A stretch of 64,000 bases of DNA from Leptolyngbya sp. SIO1E4 (GTDB lineage Bacteria > Cyanobacteriota > Cyanobacteriia > Phormidesmidales > Phormidesmidaceae), in contig JAAHFU020000001.1 in NCBI GenBank assembly GCA_010672825.2, forward strand, positions 2,046,001-2,110,000, given 5' to 3'. The translations under genes were made by a program, and so were the position numbers. Below, piece by piece: positions 54,842 to 63,100 of this stretch. The notes under the pieces are model-generated. The model did no database searches, was not told the DNA's origin, and saw only the letters and a program-made list of their open reading frames with translations. Numbering within the stretch: the first letter of the stretch is position 1; every line of letters begins with the position of its first letter.

Positions 54842-57800
54842 CTAAACTGTCACAAAGGAGGATGCCTGGAGGCTAGAGGCCAGAACATTCTCTACAACAG
54901 CAATCAGCTGATTGCTGTTGTTCGTCCGTACTAAGGCATCACCATTGAATTGGCCGCTGCCCTGGCTAACCGTCACTTGTCCGAAGGTCAACCCACCGGT
55001 TAAGCCGATGAAATCAACGCCTGCTTGGAAATCGGTAATGGTATCCGTGCCACTGTTTTCAGCGACAACAAACGTGTCTGCCCCACCTTTGCCAGTCAAC
55101 TGGTCGTCGCCCAAGGCTCCGATCAAAATGTTGTCGCCATCATCTCCAATCAAGACATCGTTAAAGGCTGAACCTGTTACCGCGTCTGCATTCGTGTCGA
55201 TGGCCTGCTTAATCGTGGAATCGATTAAAGCGTCATACCAGACATCTGCCAACTTATCGTAGCCACTGGTCACCAAGTGAAAGCCATCATTTTGGAAATC
55301 ACCGTTGACCAAGTTGGCATCGTTGAAAATGTCCACAAAACTGACGTTTTTACCCGCACTAGCTTGGGGATTCACCACCTCTGCCAAAATGCGGCTGTTA
55401 AACTCTGCAGTCCGGGCTTCCCGAGTGGCAGACGAGAGATTAGGAATAATTGACGCAACTAATACAAGGGCATTGGGTCGCTCTGCTGTAATCCGACTCA
55501 CGAGCGCCTGCAGGTCGGCGATCGCCGTACTGGGATCATCTCCCTGGAGAATATCATTGGTGCCCGCCATCAATAATACGACGTCTGGATTGCCTGCCAG
55601 TGCTGCTTCAATGGAGTCATAATTCGGCGGATTGACCCCAGTCGGTTGCTGGAAGACAGGGCCACCACCATCGGTCAATTCATCGATAGTGAAGCCCCCT
55701 CGACCCTCATGGTCGCGGTCTACCCCAGAGGGGCCACTTGCCATACGGCCGATGAAATCCAGATTAGAAAACTGATCATCGAGGCGATCCCATAGTCGAG
55801 TGCGATAGCCACCATTGTTTGCATTATTCGGGAAACCCCGCGTATTCGAATCTCCTAAAGGCAGAATTTTGATGGTCTCATTCGGCAATGCACCAAATTT
55901 GTACGCAACTGTATTCGCCCCTAAATCTACTGTGACACCACTAGTAGCCTGGTCATAACTAACCATGTTATTGGGGTTAGGTCCGCCACCCTGCGCGGGT
56001 ACAAATTCGATATAGTCAACCCGAGCCCATTCCCCTGCGGGGTCGCTGCTGGTACCAATCAGTTTGATCTGTTGACCTGCCGTTAGCTGCTGCCCTGAGA
56101 TGGTGCGAGTTCTGAAGCTCCGGCTATCAGCGCCCCCAGAACGCGTATTTTCATCCGCGACCCAGCTGCCCACCGAGGTGTTATCAACGAGTAGATCGAA
56201 GCTACCCACACCATCGTTTTCGTCGTAGTACCCCACAACGATGTCATAAAATCCACTAACACCAGCAAATTCGTAGGTCGCAGTACCGCTGCCACCCGCC
56301 GCAACATTTCCAAACAGATTGATGTATCCTCCACCAGAAGCGAAGTTTCCGTTGGCAACTGTGTACTGAGTAAGCGCCATATCTTCCGCTTCTACCCGGA
56401 ACAACTGTGGGGTAGGCGTGGGCGTGGGCGTTGGGGTTGGAGTCGGGGTTGGCGTTGGGGTTGGCGTAGCCACAGGGACAAATTCGACATAATCAACCCG
56501 GGCCCATTCACCCCCATTCGATGTGCCAATCAGCTTAATCTCTTGACCAGCGGCTAGCTGCTGACCTGAGATAGTACGAGTTCTGAAACTACCCGCACTC
56601 GCTGCCCCACCACCATTCGGATCATTCGCCACCCAGTTATTAACCGCGGTGTTATCGATGCGTAGCTCAAAGCTACTAGCCCCATCGCTTTCGTCGTAGT
56701 AACCGATGATGATGTCATATACCCCACCAGTACCTGCAAAGTTATAGATAGCGCTGCCACTCTCACCAGAGTTGACATTGCCGAACAGGTCTATATATTC
56801 CCCACCCGAGGCAAAGCCGCCGCTTGTGGTTGTGTATCCTATGAGAGCCATATCTTCGGCTTCAACCCGGAATGTCTGCCCACCGGGCGTCGGCGTTGGC
56901 GTGGGGGTCGGGGTCGGCGTTGGCGTGGGGGTCGGAGTCGGCGTTGGCGTTGGGGTCGGGGTGGGCGTGGGGGTCGGGGCTGCTACCGGGACAAATTCGA
57001 TATAGTCAACCCGAGCCCATTCCCCTGCAGGGTCACTGCTGGTACCAATCAGCGTAATGTCTTGACCAGCGGCTAGCTGCTGCCCCGAGATGGTACGAGT
57101 TCTGAAACTCCGGCTATCAACGCCTGCAGAACGGGTGTTTTCATCAGCGAGCCAGCTGCCCACCGAGGTGTTATCCACACGCAATTCAAAGCTACCAACA
57201 CCATCGTTTTCGTCGTAGTAGCCAACGATAATGTCATAAAACCCGTCAGTGCCTGCGAAGTTGTAAGTGGCGGTACCACTGCCGCCAGCCGAGACGTTCC
57301 CAAACAGATTGATGTATTCCCCACCCGAGGCAAAGCTGCCGCTTGCGGTGGTGTATTCTGTGAGGGCCATATCTTCGGCTTCGACCCGGAATGTCTGCCC
57401 ACCGGGCGTCGGCGTTGGCGTCGGAGTGGGGGTCGGGGTTGGTGTTGGCGTGGGGGTCGGCGTCGGCGTGGGGGTCGGGGCTGCTACCGGGACAAATTCG
57501 ATATAGTCAACCCGAGCCCATTCCCCTGCAGGGTCACTGCTGGTACCAATCAGCGTAATGTCTTGACCAGCGGCTAGCTGCTGCCCCGAGATGGTACGAG
57601 TTCTAAAACTCCGGCTATCGGCGCCTGCAGAACGGGTGTTTTCATCAGCGAGCCAGCTGCCCACCGAGGTGTTATCCACACGCAATTCAAAGCTACCGAC
57701 ACCGTCGTTTTCGTCGTAATAGCCAACGATAATGTCATAAAACCCGTCAGTGCCTGCGAAGTTGTAAGTAGCGGTACCACTGCCGCCAGCCGAGACGTTC

Positions 57801-58414
57801 CCAAACAGGTTGATGTATTCCCCACCCGAGGCAAAGCCGCCGCTTGCGGTGGTGTATTCTGTGAGGGCCATATCTTCGGCTTCAACCCGGAATGTCTGCC
57901 CACCGGGCGTCGGAGTGGGAGTGGGGGTCGGCGTTGGCGTTGGCGTTGGAGTGGGTGTTGGCGTTGGGGTCGGCGTTGGCGTGGGTGTCGGGGCTGCAAC
58001 TGGTACAAGTTCGATATAGTCGACCCGAGCCCATTCACCGGCAGGGTTACTACTAGTGCCAATCAGCTGGATTTCTTGACCCGCCGTTAGCTGTTGCCCT
58101 GCAATGGTGCGAGTTCTGAAACTCCGGCGATCGGCAGCCCCAGAACGCGTATTCTCATCCGCGAGCCAGCTGCCCACCGAGGTGTTATCTACAAGCAACT
58201 CAAAGCTACCGACACCGTCGTTTTCGTCGTAATAGCCAACGATAATGTCATATACTCCGCCAGTGCCTGAAAAATTGTAAGTAGCGGTACCACTGCCGCC
58301 AGCTGAGACGTTACCGAATAGATTGATATATGCTCCACCGGAAGCAAAGTTTCCAGTTGCGGTCGTATAGCCTATTAAAGCCATATCTTCCGCTTCAATC
58401 AAAATAGATTCCAT
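54842..58414 (-). CDS. Modular secreted protein: five CBM-like modules, SGNH hydrolase, RTX-like tail
   Basis: A 1190-residue protein with no signal peptide. Five related modules of about 135 residues (each starting EAEDMAL, with NLFGNV, GYYDENDG or GYYDESDG, and GEWARVDYIE or V) lie at about 1-139, 171-309, 337-476, 510-647 and 670-806; the first four are followed by Thr-Pro linkers of about 20-34 residues. The EAEDM start and beta-sandwich pattern suggest CBM6/CBM35-like carbohydrate binding. The SGNH/GDSL domain (about 845-1060) has ILPLGDSNTRG, MAGTNDIL and DGFHLVTSG for the catalytic Ser, Asn and Asp-His. A short RTX-like nonapeptide region (GDDGDN, GALGDDQLTGKGGADTF, about 1082-1118) fits calcium binding and type I secretion. 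It is likely an extracellular esterase or deacetylase acting on glycan. Confidence 0.92.
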   Translation of the reverse strand: MESILIEAEDMALIGYTTATGNFASGGAYINLFGNVSAGGSGTATYNFSGTGGVYDIIVGYYDENDGVGSFELLVDNTSVGSWLADENTRSGAADRRSFRTRTIAGQQLTAGQEIQLIGTSSNPAGEWARVDYIELVPVAAPTPTPTPTPTPTPTPTPTPTPTPTPTPTPGGQTFRVEAEDMALTEYTTASGGFASGGEYINLFGNVSAGGSGTATYNFAGTDGFYDIIVGYYDENDGVGSFELRVDNTSVGSWLADENTRSAGADSRSFRTRTISGQQLAAGQDITLIGTSSDPAGEWARVDYIEFVPVAAPTPTPTPTPTPTPTPTPTPTPTPTPGGQTFRVEAEDMALTEYTTASGSFASGGEYINLFGNVSAGGSGTATYNFAGTDGFYDIIVGYYDENDGVGSFELRVDNTSVGSWLADENTRSAGVDSRSFRTRTISGQQLAAGQDITLIGTSSDPAGEWARVDYIEFVPVAAPTPTPTPTPTPTPTPTPTPTPTPTPTPTPTPGGQTFRVEAEDMALIGYTTTSGGFASGGEYIDLFGNVNSGESGSAIYNFAGTGGVYDIIIGYYDESDGASSFELRIDNTAVNNWVANDPNGGGAASAGSFRTRTISGQQLAAGQEIKLIGTSNGGEWARVDYVEFVPVATPTPTPTPTPTPTPTPTPTPQLFRVEAEDMALTQYTVANGNFASGGGYINLFGNVAAGGSGTATYEFAGVSGFYDIVVGYYDENDGVGSFDLLVDNTSVGSWVADENTRSGGADSRSFRTRTISGQQLTAGQQIKLIGTSSDPAGEWARVDYIEFVPAQGGGPNPNNMVSYDQATSGVTVDLGANTVAYKFGALPNETIKILPLGDSNTRGFPNNANNGGYRTRLWDRLDDQFSNLDFIGRMASGPSGVDRDHEGRGGFTIDELTDGGGPVFQQPTGVNPPNYDSIEAALAGNPDVVLLMAGTNDILQGDDPSTAIADLQALVSRITAERPNALVLVASIIPNLSSATREARTAEFNSRILAEVVNPQASAGKNVSFVDIFNDANLVNGDFQNDGFHLVTSGYDKLADVWYDALIDSTIKQAIDTNADAVTGSAFNDVLIGDDGDNILIGALGDDQLTGKGGADTFVVAENSGTDTITDFQAGVDFIGLTGGLTFGQVTVSQGSGQFNGDALVRTNNSNQLIAVVENVLASSLQASSFVTV

Positions 58415-59183
58415 TTCGACAGAGGTTCCTCAAATTTATACATGTACGGGCGGAAAGCCAGTGCTGGACAGCTGAAACGAGTCCTGTCTATAGCCGGTTG
58501 CACCCTCAAGGAAAACCCTGAATCCTTGCCGCAAAATTTAATCCTGCACCTAGCCTCGTAAAGAAATCCTACGCATAAATCTCAGCGGTGTCGGCAGATA
58601 CTACGTAGCTTTACGCACACTTGTCTAGGGCTTTATGCGCACTTTAAGGACACGGAAAATGATCGTTGACGACCCAAGAGAGCTTTAAGAGCCCTCTCTG
58701 AGTGATGACCTGAAAAGTCTGGAGGGCCGTTGAGATTTATACCTGGGTCGCAGATACCTGTGAAGGCACCAGAATATTGACGCTGATGCCTGAAGTGTTA
58801 TGAGCGGCGTCTGTGTGGATAAGCCGAGTTGCTGACCCTACTATTTGACAAGGGGCCAGTTGCTAGCGCTAGACATTTAGCTGAAACTCCTGCATTACCT
58901 TGCAATGCAGGAGTTGTGCGTAAGGGATAGAGTTTGGGCGAGGGCCTTGCAGGACTGTTTCCCCTGCTTCCCATTTTGGCCAAGGGACTGAGGGCTGTAG
59001 ACGCCTCGCGGCTGGCCGAGGTGAGTTATCCAGCATCCGTAAGCCTGACATGTTCTTGTACGAGGCGATCTGAGTCTAATTTTTTGAAGGTTTCAAATGT
59101 CCATTCTGCTGTAGAGGCTACCAGGTAGCGCAGGTAGCCATATCCCAGCCAGAGAACTTTTTAAGCACCCTCTTATTCTCTGT
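58415..59183. other. 769-bp intergenic region
   Basis: No convincing gene is seen; short frames on either strand lack family features. The only structured element noted is the inverted repeat at 58885-58915. The modular-protein promoter is expected near 58420-58600 but no clear boxes are assigned. Confidence 0.6.
58885..58915. repeat. Perfect 12-bp inverted repeat
   Basis: AACTCCTGCATT and AATGCAGGAGTT enclose 7 nt (ACCTTGC). No T-run follows, so it is a strong hairpin or operator-like palindrome of unknown role in a region without a gene. Confidence 0.85.
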
Positions 59184-59672
59184 TTAGAAAATAGGGTCGT
59201 GTTCGTAGTCGATACATTCACCATCCTGCCAAACTCGGCCCGTCTCTTCGCACGCTGCCTGACTTTCTTTAAATGGAATCCCTGCAGGATGTATTTCAGT
59301 GCTAGGTAGAAGATTAAGAGATAAAGATTTTAGCTGGAAAAGGCCGAGAGATAGCATAATCCCTAAACTAACTAAACCGACCACAAACAATAAATTAGTA
59401 GATGTCCATATAGGATTTTTAGCGCGGTCAAGCATGCGGCGCTGGTTGGAGCGTCGCTCAGGTCCCGCAACCAAGACAACATAAAATTTCTTCCATAGAA
59501 TCGGGATTGTTAAGCGAAGGTCAACAGGATGTCGTCGCCACTGAGTTGTTTGGAGTGCGGACTGCATCGCCTGTAATTGTTCCACCGTGAAAGAGTCGGC
59601 TACCTCTTCTGGCAAACGTTTGAGAAAGCGCTCAAGTGCTGAATCCTTACTGAAAGGGGAAGCCTTAGTCAT
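59184..59672 (-). CDS. Cyanobacterial single-span membrane protein, unknown function
   Basis: Preferred start ATG 59672 gives 162 residues (MTKASPFSKDS); the longer frame from 59744 adds 24 residues. The N-terminal part is helical (LERFLKRLPEEVADSFTVEQLQAM), then WRRHPVDLRLTIPILWKKFYVVLVAGPERR, a basic segment conserved in a group of cyanobacterial membrane proteins, then one hydrophobic helix (about residues 92-115). After it comes a short tail with two Cys (ACEETGRVWQDGECIDYEHD). No enzyme function is evident. Confidence 0.78.
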   Translation of the reverse strand: MTKASPFSKDSALERFLKRLPEEVADSFTVEQLQAMQSALQTTQWRRHPVDLRLTIPILWKKFYVVLVAGPERRSNQRRMLDRAKNPIWTSTNLLFVVGLVSLGIMLSLGLFQLKSLSLNLLPSTEIHPAGIPFKESQAACEETGRVWQDGECIDYEHDPIF

Positions 59673-60191
59673 GAATTTATTGAGGAGAACAACGTAGGAT
59701 TGATATACATCCGTTTGGCAGGGAAGTGTAACCGGAAGAATCAAGCACTAATAATTAACCGTATATGCGACAAAAATATGACCACATACTTAAGGAATTA
59801 AGCTTGAAACATGAAACGTTGAATTGCGTGAGGTTTAAAGAACCAGCAACAAAACGTAGAGGATCCGGTAAGCGTACTTCAAGAATTCACCAAACTGTTG
59901 GTAAACACGACAAATTGGGACTGCAAATTCTTCCAATCTTGATTTTCTAACTGTTGATACGCAAAGGGTATGAGCAATGTCACCTAACTTTTCCTGTCTG
60001 GATATCTACTCAATGGAGAAAGTATGTAAAAGCACCTAAGGGATTTTGACTAATTGACCATTTTTTGGAGAATTCTCGGTATTTATTTGATCTTGCAGAA
60101 TGGCAAGAACTACTCGAATCTAAGACTTTTAATTTTAGGGAGAATTCTCGTTTCTTGTAGGGAATAATCAACAATAAGTTTGTGTTGATTC
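59673..60191. other. Intergenic region upstream of the sensor kinase
   Basis: About 519 bp, AT rich, with no supported gene. Two identical 12-bp elements containing the palindrome GAGAATTCTC lie at 60067-60078 and 60139-60150. TTGACT/TTGACC hexamers at 60046-60059 could be promoter elements, but spacing to a good -10 is not convincing. Confidence 0.6.
60067..60150 (+). promoter_or_regulatory. Two direct copies of GGAGAATTCTCG, candidate operator
   Basis: Copies at 60067-60078 and 60139-60150 are 72 bp apart, close to seven helical turns, and lie 42-125 bp upstream of the kinase ATG. Each contains the perfect 10-bp palindrome GAGAATTCTC. No regulator is assigned. Confidence 0.5.
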
Positions 60192-63100
60192 ATGTTTCCT
60201 CACGCGACTGCCCACATCCCAGCAGCACTCAAATCTGCCGTTATTCGCAATCCTTTAGTGGTCTCCCCTGAGACGACGCTGATGGATGCGATCGCGCAAA
60301 TGAGTGGCGTGCGATTACTCTGTAACACTGCCAGAACCTCTGACGAGCAACTCAACGAACTTTACCTGGAAGCACGCTCAAGCTGTGTGGTGGTGGTGGA
60401 AGACAGTCAGGTAATTGGGATTCTCACCGAGCGGGACGTGGTACGTCTGAGTGCTGAGCAGCACCCGCTTGATCGATTATTGATACAGCAGATAATCGGG
60501 CATCCTGTCATCACCCTACGCGAGTCTGATTTTACGGATGTATGGGTCGCTGTTCACTTGCTCCAGCAGCATCGTATTCGTCACTTACCTATCTTGGATA
60601 ATCAAGACCGCTTGGTGGGGCTAGTGACTCATGAGAGTTTGCGGCAAAGCTCCCGCCTTATCGATCTATTACGGTTGCGTCTCGTCAAAGATGTGATGAC
60701 TCGTGAGGTGATTTGTGCTTCACCAGCGTGCTCCATTTTAGAGATTGCTCAACAGATGGCAGACCACTGCATTAGCTCAGTTGTGATTGTAGAGCCCGGT
60801 GGCAGCCCTACTGAACCCCTAAAAATGCCGATAGGGATTCTGACCGAGCGCGATCTCGTGCAGTTGCAGGCATTGGGTTTATGTCTAGAAAGCTGCACAG
60901 CTGCAGAGGTGATGAGTACGCCAGCATTTGTGGTCAAGTCACAAGACTCTCTCTCGACAGTGCAGCAAATGATGGCGCAACGCCTGGTTCGTCGGCTCAT
61001 CGTCACCGGGGATCAGGGTGAACTCTTGGGCATCGTGACTCAGACCAATGTGCTGAAAGCCCTCAACCCTCTAGAGCTCTATAAGCTAGCAGAGGTCTTG
61101 GAAGATAAAGTAGTGCGTCTGGAGGCAGAGAAGGTTGCTCTGCTACAAAATCGCACCAGTGAACTAGAGCACCAGGTAGAAGCTCGGACAGTTGCCCTCC
61201 AGACTAAAGTCAACCGGGAGAAATTATTTGCGCAGATTGCCAACCGTATTCGCAACTCTCTTCAATTTGAAGAAATTTTAGACACGTGCGTTTCTGAGGT
61301 GCGATCGCTCCTGCAGTGTAATCGAGTCTTGGTATACCAGTTTCAACCTGATTGGAGCGGCTTTATTATTGCCGAATCTGTAGAGGATGGCTACTCATCA
61401 GCGCTAGGTAACCACATTCAAGATGTTTGCTTTCAGCAACAGACAACATCTCTTTACGATAGCGATCATCCTATCGTAATCAACAATGTTGATACTGCAG
61501 GCTATGCTGACTGCCATGTTCGATTGTTGAAACAGTATCAGGTCAAAGCCAATCTGGTCGTTCCCATCCGATTAGCAGGGGACTTGTGGGGGCTGTTAAT
61601 TGGGCACCAATGCACTAACTATCGAGAGTGGCAAACAGAAGACATTACTCTCCTGCAGGATATCTCGGTGCAACTGGCGATCGCCCTCAAACAGGCCACG
61701 ACCTATCAGCAGCTCCAAATTGAATTAAGCGAGCGTCAGCAAGCAGAAATCCTGTTGCGGGAGAGTCAACAACGCTATGCCACGCTAGCGGCAGCAGCAC
61801 CCGTTGGAATTTTCCGCATGGATACTCTGGGAAACTGTATTTACGTTAATGAGCGCTGGTGCCAGCTCGCCGACCTGACCCCAGAGGCTGCCACTGGAGA
61901 GGGATGGCGAGCGAGAGTACATCCTGATGATCGCGATCGTATTGCCGATGTATGGGATCACGCAGTTCAGCAAAATCTGCCCTTCCAACTCGAATATCGC
62001 TTTCAACGTCTGGATGGCTCAATCACGTGGGTTTACGGGCAGACCGTTGCTGAACAGGATGCAAACGGGCAAGTAATTGGCTATGTCGGAACCATTACAG
62101 ATATTAGCGATCGTAAACAGGCAGAACTTGCCCTGAAGCAAAGCGAAGCTAAAAGCCGAGCTATTTTAGCGGCAATTCCTGACCTGATGTTTTCCTTTGG
62201 GTCGGATGGAACGTATCGCAGCTATATCGTTAGCAACAGCAAAATTGACATTTTCCCGACCGACCATCAGCCCCTAGGCAAGTTGATGACCGATGTGTTG
62301 CCCACAGAAGTTGCCCAACGCCACGCTCAAGCTGCGCAAAAAGCCATCGCAACTGGTGAACTGCAAATCTATGAGCAAACAGTCCGTATTGGCGATCACT
62401 GGCAGGATGAAGAGGTGCGAGTGATCAAAAGCAGTGAAGATGAAGTCTTCTTTATGATTCGCGATATTAGCGATCGCAAGCAAGCTGAAAGACAGCTTCA
62501 GCAACTCAATCAGGCGCTAGAAACGAAAGTGCAAGCTCGCACAGCGGAGCTGCAAGAGCGGGAGCAATTCTTACAAACCTTGCTGGATGCCCTTCCCCTA
62601 TCTATCTTTTGGAAAGATCGAAACTCGATTTACTTAGGCTGCAACCGCAATTTCTTGCAAGATGCGGGTCTCACTTCCATGGCGGGCATCATTGGCAAAA
62701 CAGACTATGACATGCCTTGGAGCAAAACCGAAGCCGACGCCTATCGAGCCGACGATCAAAAAGTCATTGCCTTTGACACGGCCAATCTCGGAATTATCGA
62801 AACCCAAATTCAGGCGGATGGTAACCAGACCTGGCTAGAAACGAATAAACTACCTCTCCATAGTCTCACCGGTGAAGTCATTGGGGTTTTGGGCACCTAT
62901 CAAGACATCACCCACCGTAAACAGGCTGAACAGGCGATGAAGCGACAGCTGGCGGCGATGGAGGCCGCGATTGACGGCATTGCGATTCTGCAAGGAGATA
63001 CCTACCTTTATGTGAACCAAGCTCACCTCAACCTGTTTGGGTATGAAAGTTCTGAAGAACTGATTGGCCAATGTTGGAAATTCTTATACGCTCCAGATGA

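Noticed and set aside
56405-57995. Possible CRISPR or intergenic minisatellite
   Set aside because: Regular 6-bp units encode in-frame Thr-Pro linkers, and no repeat-spacer pattern exists.
57574-58062. A 162-codon minus-strand frame
   Set aside because: It is a shifted reading of the CBM-like modules and linkers; its apparent repetition only mirrors the repeats of the real gene.
58798-59051. Short overlapping minus-strand frames
   Set aside because: They cross the inverted repeat at 58885-58915 and lack family features.
59765-59950. A 61-codon plus-strand frame
   Set aside because: AT-rich, basic and without recognisable motif; insufficient support.
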